Origin: an uncultured Ruminococcus sp.
GTDB taxonomy: Bacteria; Bacillota; Clostridia; Oscillospirales; Acutalibacteraceae
Assembly: GCA_902773045.1 (NCBI GenBank)
Contig: CACYDE010000369.1
Span: 1-7,885 of the forward strand
Direction: 5' to 3'
Length of the DNA: 7,885 bases
The position numbers and the translations under genes were made by a program. Under the pieces are notes generated by a model. It searched no databases. It was given only the letters and a program-made list of their open reading frames with translations, and was not told the origin of the DNA. Of this stretch, positions 1-6,675 are shown piece after piece (position 1 is the first letter of the stretch; each line of letters starts with the position of its first letter).

Positions 1-120
1 TGTCGAGGACGACAACGCAGCTATGCGCTTACCGGGGCGTCGAACTTGTCTGGATATTTGTTTGGTTTGCTATAGTATACCACTTCACCGCCTATCGGGG
101 CTGTCGCCCCGAACCCTTTG
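1..120. other. Unassigned left-edge segment with GC-rich hairpin
   Basis: No gene can be supported here. The segment is richer in G+C than the A/T-rich stretch that follows. It contains a perfect 7-bp hairpin (arms 95-101 and 106-112, loop TGTC) and a second copy of the core CGGGGC at 33-38. Neither side of the hairpin has a U-tract, so it is not a normal intrinsic terminator. On the minus strand one frame is free of stops from about 365 down to a stop near 30, and its last part reads like protein (GEVVYYSKPNKYPDKF), but it has no ATG and no ribosome site. The segment could be the end of a dispersed repeat or of a decayed mobile element lying mostly outside the window. That is inference; I do not recognise the family. 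Confidence 0.3.
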
Positions 121-245
121 CGAATATTTTTCTCTAAGCTATATTTAAATTCTTGCAAGAGCAGAATTAATGAGGAAAAAGGGCATTTTACATGTGGGAA
201 GTTTAAGTTAGAAATAAGTATTAAAAAAATCGAACCAATTTTTTT

Positions 246-339
246 GATCTTTAAAGCAGCAACAGAATGCCACTCGCTGAACGAGTGGCAAAAACTGTAC
301 GTCGTTATTTTTTCACTTTCCGATTGCTGCTTTACGATC
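246..339. repeat. Nested inverted repeat
   Basis: An outer inverted repeat of 11 bp (252-262 and 324-334, TAAAGCAGCAA and its complement) is extended by GATC at 246-249 and 336-339 after a short internal mismatch. Inside it sits a 9-bp perfect hairpin at 268-290. The whole can fold as a two-tier structure in RNA from either strand. It lies just downstream of the SDR gene (stop at 373) and could be a 3' end structure, a structured RNA, or the remnant of a small element. No coding feature explains it. Confidence 0.5.
268..290 (-). terminator. Possible terminator of the ldh-SDR operon
   Basis: A perfect 9-bp stem (TGCCACTCG, loop of 5, CGAGTGGCA) lies about 80 bases past the SDR stop codon. Read on the minus strand it is followed by TTCTGTTG, a broken U-tract. 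On the plus strand it is followed by AAAA and could not terminate. A minus-strand terminator is the better reading, but the tail is poor. Confidence 0.3.
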
Positions 340-372
340 AGCCGTGGATAATATTCACAGCCGAATCAATCG

Positions 373-1146
373 TCAGATACAAGTGTAACCGCCGTCAACC
401 GGAAGCATAGCACCGTTAACGTAAGCCGAATTTTCCGATGCAAGGAAAATAGCCGTTGTATCCAACTCGCCTTCTTCGCCGTATCTTTCATTAGGAATAG
501 CCTGCTTTGCGTAAGCTTTGAATTCCGGAGTGTCCAAAGTTGCCTTTGTGAGCGGAGTGTAGAAATAACCGGGGCAGATCGCATTAACGGTTATTCCGTA
601 TTTACCCCATTCTGCCGCAAGCGCTCTCGTGAGATTTACAACACCTCCCTTTGCAGCATGGTAAGGTGACGAACCTGCGATCTTGTTTCCTACAAGTCCA
701 TACATCGAAGCGATATTGATAACTCTTCCGTAGCCTGCGGGGATCATAGCCTGCTTTGCAACTTCCCTCGCTACTTTAAATGTTCCGAAAAGATCAACGT
801 CGATCTCGTTCGAGAACTGTTCGTCGGTTATATCCTCGGCAGGAGCAATAGCACCCGTGCCTGCATTGTTGATAAGAATATCTATTCTTCCGAAATGAGC
901 CATAACCTCTGCCACGGTATCCTTAACGATCTGTGTGTCGGTAACATCGCATTTTATTGCCATAGTATCAACGCCAAACTCTTCCTTGATCTCATTGGCA
1001 ACAGCCTCAACCTTTTCTTTTCTTCTCGCAAGAGCAACAATGCTGCAGCCCTGATTTGCGAGCGCCTTAGCCATCTGAACACCAAGTCCCGTGGAACATC
1101 CGGTGACAATTGCCACCTTTCCGGTTAAGTCAAAATAGTTTTTCAT
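373..1146 (-). CDS. SDR family NAD(P)-dependent oxidoreductase
   Basis: This is a classical short-chain dehydrogenase/reductase of 257 residues, the usual size, probably cytosolic. The Rossmann motif TGCSTGLG is at residues 15-22, NNAG at 93-96, the active-site Ser at 147 and YHAAK at 162-166. A PG motif follows and the C-terminus has the usual DGG. Arg41-Arg42 after the second beta strand hint at NADP(H) preference. By overall look it is nearest the gluconate 5-dehydrogenase / 2-deoxygluconate 3-dehydrogenase type, but the substrate cannot be read from sequence. The position usually holding the fourth catalytic residue, Asn, appears to be Asp118 (DVDLFGTF). The ATG at 1146 is preferred over an in-frame one at 1170 because GGAGG sits 9 bases before it (1156-1160) and the Rossmann fold then starts normally. 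The gene starts inside the end of ldh (17-base overlap), so coupled expression is likely. Confidence 0.9.
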   Translation of the reverse strand: MKNYFDLTGKVAIVTGCSTGLGVQMAKALANQGCSIVALARRKEKVEAVANEIKEEFGVDTMAIKCDVTDTQIVKDTVAEVMAHFGRIDILINNAGTGAIAPAEDITDEQFSNEIDVDLFGTFKVAREVAKQAMIPAGYGRVINIASMYGLVGNKIAGSSPYHAAKGGVVNLTRALAAEWGKYGITVNAICPGYFYTPLTKATLDTPEFKAYAKQAIPNERYGEEGELDTTAIFLASENSAYVNGAMLPVDGGYTCI

Positions 1147-2104
1147 TCTTATTTTCCTCCAATATATCATTTATTACCTTCTTCAAGGTTTCCGAAGACT
1201 CTTTAAGAGCCGTCTCCTCTTCATTATTCAGCTCAATGGGAACCTGAGCCTCGACGCCGTTTTTTCCTACTATCGCCGGCATACTCAGCGCCACTCCCGA
1301 TATTCCTCTGTTTCCGTTCTGAACCACTGAAACAGGAAGAATGGATTTTTCGTCTCTGACGATCGCTTCACAGATACGTCTGACCGACATCGCTATTCCA
1401 TAGTATGTCGCTCTTTTTTTCTCTATAATTTCGTATGCGCTGTTTTTAACGTCATCGGCTATCCTTTTCATAGCTTCGCTGTGATCAAAATAGCCTCTCA
1501 TCTCACAAAAATGGTTAAGAGGTATCCCCGAGACATTTGCACTGCTCCATGCCGCTATCTCGCTGTCTCCGTGTTCACCGATTATGAAAGCATGAACGCT
1601 TCGGTTATCAACATCAAGATGTTCTCCGAGAAGATATTTTAATCTTGCCGTGTCAAGAACCGTTCCCGAGCCGAAGACCCTGTTTGAAGGAAATCCGCTG
1701 AGCCGTGCTGCTGTATATGTCAAAATGTCAACCGGGTTCGCCACTACAAGCAATATCCCGTTGTGGTTATATTTTACAATTTCGGGAATAATGGATTTAA
1801 AGATTCCAACATTCTTTTGAACAAGATCAAGCCTTGTTTCACCCGGCTTCTGACCTGCACCTGCCGTTACGATGATAACATACGCGTCGGAAACATCCTC
1901 ATATCCTCCGGCGTATATTTGCATCGGTTTTGCAAAAGGAAGACCGTGACTTATATCCAAAGCCTCTCCCTCAGCTTTATTTCTATCGGCGTCTATAAGA
2001 ACAATTTCTGAAAAAATACCGCTTTCCATAAGCGCAAATGCAGAAGCAGATCCAACAAAACCACAGCCTACGATTGCAGCCTTTCTGACATTTACAGACG
2101 ACAT
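1130..2104 (-). CDS. ldh: L-lactate dehydrogenase
   Basis: This cytosolic enzyme reduces pyruvate to L-lactate with NADH and so regenerates NAD+ in fermentation. It has 324 residues, normal for the family. The NAD-binding GCGFVGS is at 13-19 and Asp38 ends the second beta strand, which favours NAD. The substrate loop GQKPGETR (84-91) carries Gln85, the residue that separates lactate from malate dehydrogenases, and Arg91. Asp151, Arg154 and the proton-relay His178 (IGEHGDSE) are all present. His171 and Lys156 fall where allosteric bacterial enzymes bind fructose 1,6-bisphosphate (His188, and Arg173 replaced by Lys), so activation by that sugar phosphate is plausible but inferred. A consensus AAGGAGG (2112-2118) lies 7 bases before the ATG. 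It is the first gene of a two-gene unit with the downstream SDR gene. Confidence 0.95.
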   Translation of the reverse strand: MSSVNVRKAAIVGCGFVGSASAFALMESGIFSEIVLIDADRNKAEGEALDISHGLPFAKPMQIYAGGYEDVSDAYVIIVTAGAGQKPGETRLDLVQKNVGIFKSIIPEIVKYNHNGILLVVANPVDILTYTAARLSGFPSNRVFGSGTVLDTARLKYLLGEHLDVDNRSVHAFIIGEHGDSEIAAWSSANVSGIPLNHFCEMRGYFDHSEAMKRIADDVKNSAYEIIEKKRATYYGIAMSVRRICEAIVRDEKSILPVSVVQNGNRGISGVALSMPAIVGKNGVEAQVPIELNNEEETALKESSETLKKVINDILEENKNEKLF

Positions 2105-2136
2105 ACGAAAACCTCCTTAATTCTGTTAATATTACG

Positions 2137-2190
2137 ATTGTAAAAAAAGAACCTTTGTTAATGCGGTTTGAAAATTATTTATTTTACAAT
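2137..2190. repeat. Inverted repeat in the ldh leader
   Basis: ATTGTAAAA (2137-2145) and TTTTACAAT (2182-2190) form a perfect 9-bp inverted repeat with 36 bases between the arms, just upstream of the ldh ribosome site. Between the arms, TTGTTAA (2155-2161) matches one half of the redox-sensing repressor Rex operator (TTGTTAA-N4-TTAACAA), but the second half is poor. It could be a regulator site pair or a weak A/U stem in the leader RNA. Confidence 0.35.
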
Positions 2191-2236
2191 TGATCTCCGC
2201 AATGTATATTATAACCTACCGATTGGAAAAAATTAC
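2174..2236 (-). promoter_or_regulatory. Candidate ldh promoter region
   Basis: On the minus strand a perfect TATAAT lies at 2208-2213, about 100 bases before the ldh start, but the matching -35 region (around 2231-2236) is poor. A second option is TTGCGG (2197-2202) with AATAAT (2174-2179), 17 bases apart. Some promoter is expected here because a terminator for the upstream gene lies at 2341-2376. Which of the two is used cannot be decided by eye. Confidence 0.35.
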
Positions 2237-2340
2237 ATCTAAAGAAATTATAAGATAAAATCCATAAAGATTTGTTATGATTATGGAAATAAAATATGAA
2301 AAATATCTTAACGAGAAATAAAATCACCCGTACTATCGAC

Positions 2341-2376
2341 AAAGAGCCGTCGAAAAATAAATTTCAACAGCTCCTT
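2341..2376 (-). terminator. Intrinsic terminator of trpB2
   Basis: Arms 2341-2355 and 2362-2376 close a 6-base loop. As minus-strand RNA the 15-bp stem is complete if three G-U pairs are counted. As plus-strand RNA those three become mismatches, so the structure belongs to the minus-strand transcript. The stem ends in CUCUUU followed by GUCGAU, a modest U-tail. It lies 27 bases past the trpB2 stop codon. Confidence 0.65.
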
Positions 2377-2402
2377 GATCAACAAAAATTATAAATCAAT
2401 CA

Positions 2403-3776
2403 TTAATCAACCTTCGGCAATGACTCAAAACTTTTCTGAAGTTCTTCATCGGAAGGAATATAATCGCTCATGATGCCATCGTTATACTTCTGATAAGCGA
2501 CAAGGTCAAAGTAGCCTGTTCCGGTAAGACCAAACAGGATCGTCTTCTCCTCACCTGTTTCCTTACACTTTAGCGCCTCGTCTATCGCAACACGAATTGC
2601 GTGGCTGCTTTCCGGAGCCGGAAGGATTCCTTCGACTCTTGCAAACTGCTCGGCAGCTTCAAAGACCGCTGTCTGCTCAACCGAAACAGCTCTCATCAAT
2701 CCGTCGTGATAGAGCTGAGACAGAGTGGAGCTCATTCCGTGGAACCGAAGTCCTCCGGCATGGTTGGCAGACGGAATAAAGCCGCTTCCGAGAGTATACA
2801 TCTTAGCAAGAGGACACACCATTCCCGTATCACAGAAATCATACGCAAATTTTCCCCTCGTAAAGCTCGGACACGAAGCAGGCTCAACGGCTACAATGTC
2901 GTAATTCTTCTCGCCTCTCAGCTTTTCTCCCATAAACGGAGAGATAAGACCGCCAAGATTTGAACCGCCGCCGGCACAACCGATGATAATATCGGGTGTA
3001 ACATTATATTTATCAAGCGCAGCCTTTGCTTCAAGACCGATCACCGACTGATGAAGCAGAACCTGATTGAGAACGCTTCCGAGAACGTAACGATAACCCT
3101 CGTTCTCGGTGGCAACTTCAACGGCTTCGGAAATAGCGCAGCCGAGACTGCCTGTAGTTCCGGGGAATCTTTCAAGGATCTGTCTTCCGACTTTAGTCGT
3201 AGTTGACGGCGACGGAGTAACCGACGCGCCGTAAGTTCTCATGACCTCACGTCTGAACGGCTTCTGCTCATAGGAAACTTTTACCATATAAACCTTACAG
3301 TCAAGGTCAAAATAAGAACAAGCCATTGAAAGAGCCGTTCCCCACTGACCGGCGCCTGTTTCGGTTGTGACGCCTTTCAATCCCTGCTTTTTTGCATAGT
3401 ATGCCTGTGCGATAGCGGAATTGAGCTTATGGCTTCCGCTCGTATTGTTTCCTTCAAATTTGTAGTAAATTTTTGCCGGAGTCTGAAGCTTCTTCTCAAG
3501 ACAATATGCACGAACAAGCGGAGCAGGACGATACATCTTATAGAAATCCTGTATTTCCTGCGGAATATCTATATATGCCGTTTCATCATCGAGTTCCTGT
3601 CTGATAAGTTCATCACAAAAAACAGGACGAAGATCATCAAACGTCATAGGCTGATGCGTTGCGGGATTCAAAAGAGGAGCGGGTTTGTTTTTCATATCCG
3701 CACGAACATTATACCACTGCTTGGGTATTTCATTTTCATCAAGATAAATTTTATAGGGAATCTTGTTTTCTGACAT
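2403..3776 (-). CDS. trpB: TrpB2-type tryptophan synthase beta chain
   Basis: This PLP enzyme joins indole to an activated serine to make L-tryptophan. It has 457 residues, longer than the ordinary beta chain of about 400, with the N-terminal extension typical of TrpB2 (IPYKIYLDENEIPKQWYN at 6-23). The PLP lysine is Lys117 in GSHKLNSA. The catalytic glutamate lies in ETGAGQWG, where TrpB1 usually has QHG. The phosphate-binding loop GCAGGGSN and the TrpB2-like HAGGLRFHGM follow. No trpA or other trp gene is adjacent, so a role in indole salvage without the alpha chain is likely; use of O-phosphoserine, known for some TrpB2 enzymes, is possible. The ATG at 3776 is chosen because AGGAGG (3786-3791) precedes it by 9 bases and the protein then starts as family members do. 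An in-frame ATG at 3797 also has a ribosome site. The gene has its own promoter and terminator. Confidence 0.9.
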   Translation of the reverse strand: MSENKIPYKIYLDENEIPKQWYNVRADMKNKPAPLLNPATHQPMTFDDLRPVFCDELIRQELDDETAYIDIPQEIQDFYKMYRPAPLVRAYCLEKKLQTPAKIYYKFEGNNTSGSHKLNSAIAQAYYAKKQGLKGVTTETGAGQWGTALSMACSYFDLDCKVYMVKVSYEQKPFRREVMRTYGASVTPSPSTTTKVGRQILERFPGTTGSLGCAISEAVEVATENEGYRYVLGSVLNQVLLHQSVIGLEAKAALDKYNVTPDIIIGCAGGGSNLGGLISPFMGEKLRGEKNYDIVAVEPASCPSFTRGKFAYDFCDTGMVCPLAKMYTLGSGFIPSANHAGGLRFHGMSSTLSQLYHDGLMRAVSVEQTAVFEAAEQFARVEGILPAPESSHAIRVAIDEALKCKETGEEKTILFGLTGTGYFDLVAYQKYNDGIMSDYIPSDEELQKSFESLPKVD

Positions 3777-3829
3777 TAAAGCTAACCTCCTGGTCATTAC
3801 ACCCTCCCGATAGAAAAAGAGTTGTAATG
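3777..3829 (-). promoter_or_regulatory. Double ribosome site and leader hairpin of trpB2
   Basis: Two in-frame start signals follow each other on the minus strand: a GGGAGG with ATG at 3797, five bases apart, and AGGAGG (3786-3791) with ATG at 3776. The upstream ATG sits in one arm of a 7-bp inverted repeat (CATTACA at 3795-3801, TGTAATG at 3823-3829), with its own ribosome site in the loop. Folding would hide the first start and leave the second one free. The first start would add only seven residues (MTRRLAL). Confidence 0.4.
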
Positions 3830-3847
3830 GATTAATATTCATGGATA

Positions 3848-3876
3848 ATTATACCACAATCCGGACATAATTACAA
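3848..3876 (-). promoter_or_regulatory. trpB2 promoter
   Basis: On the minus strand, TTGTAA (3871-3876, four of six bases matching the -35 consensus) and a perfect TATAAT (3848-3853) are 17 bases apart, and TGG before the -10 gives an extended -10. Transcription would start near 3841, leaving a leader of about 65 bases. That start point also rules out the most upstream in-frame ATG at 3842. The pattern is that of a housekeeping sigma factor. Confidence 0.7.
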
Positions 3877-3981
3877 GCACCAAAAAAACTTGCATTTAGA
3901 GCGTATTTTTTAAGATCATTATCCGATTTTGCGTCAGCCTTCGCTGCGGTATCTGATATCATTCACGGTTTATCGGTTGGG

Positions 3982-5973
3982 TCAATGACTTGGATCTACC
4001 ATCTCAAAAAGCTGCTCTTCCGTTATTATTTTTACACCGAGTGACTGAGCTTTGGTCAGTTTGCTTCCGGCTTCCTCTCCGGCAAGAACATAATCCGTTT
4101 TTTTGGAAACACTCGACGAGACCTTTCCGCCGTTGTCCTCTATAATTTTCGCCGCCTGACTTCGTTTCAAATTCGGGAGTGTTCCGGTTAATACAAATAT
4201 TTTCCCGTCAAAAATATTATTCATTTTCTCGGACGTAGGTTCGGTAAGTTTTAAACCGAGTTTCTTAAACTCATCTATCATATCCTTATTTTTCGGAAGC
4301 TCAAAATATTTCACAATATTATTCGCCATGATCGAACCTATTCCGTCAATTGCGGTCAACGAGTCCGGATCCGCATTCATCAGATCGTCTATCGAGGGAA
4401 ATTTCCGGCATATAAGTCTCGCGGCTTTCTGTCCGACCATTCTTATTCCAAGACCTGTAATCAAGCGGCTAAGATCATTCTGTTTAGATTTTTCAACGGA
4501 AGCAAGAATATTTGAAGCCGACTGTTCGCCCATGCGTTCAAGGCTGCTTATGTCCGAAATGTTCAGCTTATAGAGATCCGCAGGAGAGTTTACAAGATCG
4601 TTTTTGATGAGCATATCAATAATGGCAGGACCCAATCCGTCAATATCCATAGCGTCACGTGAAACAAAGTGAATAATATTTCTCGTCAGTTGGGCAGGGC
4701 AGGCTGTATTCGTACATCTGACGGCGGCGTCGCCTTCTTCCCTGTTCACCGGAGAGCCGCATGATGGGCACACCTTAGGCATTTCATAAGGAACGGTATC
4801 CTTTCCTCGTTCTTTTAACGCAACGACCTCGGGAATTATCTCACCTGCTTTTCGGAGAATTACTGTATCTCCTATACGGATATCTTTTTCTTTTATGAAA
4901 TCTTCATTGTGAAGCGTTGCGCGTCCCACGGTCGTTCCGGCAAGCAGTACAGGTTCAAAGATCCCGGTTGGGGTCAGAACTCCTGTTCTGCCGACGTTTA
5001 TTTCTATATCTTTAAGAACCGTTTCTTTTTCTTCCGGGGGGTATTTATACGCTTCCGCCCAGCGTGGAAATTTCGCGGTACTTCCGAGTTCTTCTCTGTC
5101 GGCGAAAGAATCCACTTTAACCACGGCTCCGTCAATCGGAAAATCAAAATCTCCGCGTGTGTTTCCTATTCGTTCAATTTCATTGATTACATCTTCGATA
5201 TCATTATATTTGTTGTAAAAAGGAGCGACCGGAAATCCCAGTTCCGCCAAAAAATCAATTGATTCTTTGTGACTTTTAAGTTCGATCCCTTCGATCTGTT
5301 GAATATTAAAAACAAAAATATCAAGATTGCGCTGAGCCGTGATCCGTGAATCTTTCTGTCTCAATGAACCTGCCGCGGCATTCCGAGGATTTTTTGAGCG
5401 TTTTTCGTCATTGTCTTCCTGATATTGAAGAAGTTCCAGAAAGCTTTTATCAGACATATAAACTTCTCCCCTGACCTCAAGATATTCAACGGGTCTTGAA
5501 AGTCTGAGCGGAAGTGATTTTATCGTTTTAAGGTTATCTGTAATGTCCTCTCCGATCCTTCCGTCACCTCTCGTTGATCCTCTGACAAAGATTCCACGGC
5601 GGTATTCCGCAGACACCGACAAACCGTCAAATTTAGGCTCAACAACATAACCGGTATTTCCTACAACCTCACGTACTTTCCGATCAAAATTTCTCAATTC
5701 ATCATACGAAAACGAATCATGAAGGCTTTCCATGGGAACAGTGTGTTCGACCGGAGAAAATTTTTCTGCACGTTCTCCTCCGATCCTCTGAGTAGGAGAA
5801 TCCTCCTTGATAAGATTGGGATATTCCTCCTCGATCTTTTCAAGTTCCCGAAGCATCATATCATATTCGTAATCCGTAATTTCCGGAGAGTCGCTGTTGT
5901 AATATCTGTCGTTGTGATATTTAAGTTCCTTTGAAAGTTCCTCGGCTCTCTCCTTCGCTTTTTGAAAATCCAT
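3982..5973 (-). CDS. ligA: NAD-dependent DNA ligase LigA
   Basis: LigA seals nicks in duplex DNA during replication and repair, using NAD+ to form the enzyme-AMP intermediate. With 663 residues it is full length. In order: the NAD-binding Ia domain (YYNSDSPEITDYEYD at 24-38), the adenylation domain with catalytic Lys114 in KFDG, the downstream ligase motifs (for example RGSTRGDG, 131-138) and the OB fold with VGRTGVLTP (327-335). Then come the four-cysteine zinc finger (Cys402, 405, 420, 425), helix-hairpin-helix repeats, and a C-terminal BRCT domain beginning near KIFVLTG. The ATG at 5973 is preferred over an in-frame GTG at 5982: GGTGAT just upstream matches the 3' part of the extended ribosome site and is well spaced for the ATG. 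It follows the HD gene by 18 bases, so one transcript is likely. No convincing terminator follows it. Confidence 0.97.
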   Translation of the reverse strand: MDFQKAKERAEELSKELKYHNDRYYNSDSPEITDYEYDMMLRELEKIEEEYPNLIKEDSPTQRIGGERAEKFSPVEHTVPMESLHDSFSYDELRNFDRKVREVVGNTGYVVEPKFDGLSVSAEYRRGIFVRGSTRGDGRIGEDITDNLKTIKSLPLRLSRPVEYLEVRGEVYMSDKSFLELLQYQEDNDEKRSKNPRNAAAGSLRQKDSRITAQRNLDIFVFNIQQIEGIELKSHKESIDFLAELGFPVAPFYNKYNDIEDVINEIERIGNTRGDFDFPIDGAVVKVDSFADREELGSTAKFPRWAEAYKYPPEEKETVLKDIEINVGRTGVLTPTGIFEPVLLAGTTVGRATLHNEDFIKEKDIRIGDTVILRKAGEIIPEVVALKERGKDTVPYEMPKVCPSCGSPVNREEGDAAVRCTNTACPAQLTRNIIHFVSRDAMDIDGLGPAIIDMLIKNDLVNSPADLYKLNISDISSLERMGEQSASNILASVEKSKQNDLSRLITGLGIRMVGQKAARLICRKFPSIDDLMNADPDSLTAIDGIGSIMANNIVKYFELPKNKDMIDEFKKLGLKLTEPTSEKMNNIFDGKIFVLTGTLPNLKRSQAAKIIEDNGGKVSSSVSKKTDYVLAGEEAGSKLTKAQSLGVKIITEEQLFEMVDPSH

Positions 5974-5991
5974 AATTATCACCCATGCATA

Positions 5992-6570
5992 TTATTTCTT
6001 GTTGACCGCAGATGTATTCCTTTCGCGAAGATAAGTAGATTCAAGATCCGCAAGATGAAGCTTCACTGCAAGCGGATATTTTTCGTAAGCCTGACTGACC
6101 GAAAATCCGTTTGGTCCGTCAAACTCACCCATGTGCCAACGAATCGCGATCGCCTCGGCAGGCTTCAGGCGCATAAATCTTTCAATCAGAAAAACAGATT
6201 TTTCTCCATGACCATAAGGAAATTTATCATCAATCGCATAATAAGGAACCTGCTCCCATTTTCCTGTTTCATCGTTTTTGACATTTCTCGCAGAGACCTT
6301 GTAAAACTCGGCTTTGCAGAGATCGTGAAGAAGAGCACAAACCGTGAAGCTCTCCAAACTGTCCTTCCCCTCTTCGAAATGCTTTTCCATCATAACGTTA
6401 AAAACGCTGAGACTATGCATGACAAGTCCTTGTGGGCAGGCACAATGGTACTTTGTACTTGCCGGCGCAGTAAAAAAGTCAGTTTTCAGCATCCAATCGA
6501 TCAGTTCCTGAGCGCCCTGACGTTTCACGTTCTCATTGAAAAGAGAAATAAATTCTTCTTTGTAGTCCAT
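5992..6570 (-). CDS. HD-domain phosphohydrolase, unknown substrate
   Basis: This 192-residue protein carries the full set of HD-superfamily metal ligands: His52 (VMHSLSV), His82-Asp83 (ALLHDLCK), His121 (GHGEKS), His146 (RWHMG) and Asp175 (HLADLES). Such proteins are metal-dependent phosphohydrolases, often acting on nucleotides; the substrate here is not known. There is no signal peptide or membrane segment, so it is probably cytosolic. The N-terminal 45 residues form a small helical region before the HD core. The ATG at 6570 has GAGGGAG (6578-6584) at good spacing and is preferred over a TTG two codons upstream. The stop codon is 18 bases before ligA, which suggests a shared transcript and perhaps a link to nucleotide or DNA metabolism; that link is inference. 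Confidence 0.85.
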   Translation of the reverse strand: MDYKEEFISLFNENVKRQGAQELIDWMLKTDFFTAPASTKYHCACPQGLVMHSLSVFNVMMEKHFEEGKDSLESFTVCALLHDLCKAEFYKVSARNVKNDETGKWEQVPYYAIDDKFPYGHGEKSVFLIERFMRLKPAEAIAIRWHMGEFDGPNGFSVSQAYEKYPLAVKLHLADLESTYLRERNTSAVNKK

Positions 6571-6592
6571 AAACAATCTCCCTCAAAAGATC

Positions 6593-6609
6593 AATATAAC
6601 AGTATAACA
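6593..6609 (-). promoter_or_regulatory. Possible tandem extended -10 promoter for HD-ligA
   Basis: On the minus strand two TGT-led -10 elements follow each other, TGTTATACT (-10 at 6601-6606) and TGTTATATT (-10 at 6593-6598). Neither has a good -35. They overlap the U-tract of the preceding terminator, and transcripts would begin only about 15-25 bases before the HD gene start. An HD-ligA promoter is expected here because a terminator lies immediately upstream. Confidence 0.35.
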
Positions 6610-6632
6610 AAAGGCACCCTTTCAGATGCCTT
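6604..6632 (-). terminator. Intrinsic terminator of the ispH-rpsA gene
   Basis: Arms 6611-6618 and 6625-6632 (AAGGCAUC and GGUGCCUU on the minus-strand RNA, with one G-U pair) close a 6-base loop and are followed by UUGUUAU. It lies about 45 bases past the S1 stop codon and separates this gene from the HD-ligA unit. Confidence 0.8.
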
Positions 6633-6675
6633 CGGTTATATATAAATAATTTTATATTACAGGATCAAACAGAAA

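Noticed and set aside
95..112. GC-rich 7-bp hairpin as an intrinsic terminator
   Set aside because: No U-tract follows it on either strand.
118..351. Plus-strand open frame of 77 codons
   Set aside because: No ribosome site, no recognisable motif, and it runs across the nested inverted repeat and A/T-rich runs.
366..584. Minus-strand frame overlapping the SDR gene
   Set aside because: A shadow of the SDR gene in another frame, with no start signal.
1130..2104. Malate dehydrogenase as the identity of the ldh gene
   Set aside because: Gln85 in the substrate loop is the lactate-type residue; malate dehydrogenases have Arg there.
3932..3948. Short hairpin after ligA as a terminator
   Set aside because: Six pairs with a bulge and no U-tract on the minus strand; it would not terminate by the intrinsic route.
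5962..6645. Plus-strand open frame of 227 codons
   Set aside because: It is the antisense of the HD gene, which has complete catalytic motifs and a good ribosome site; the plus-strand product has no recognisable domain.
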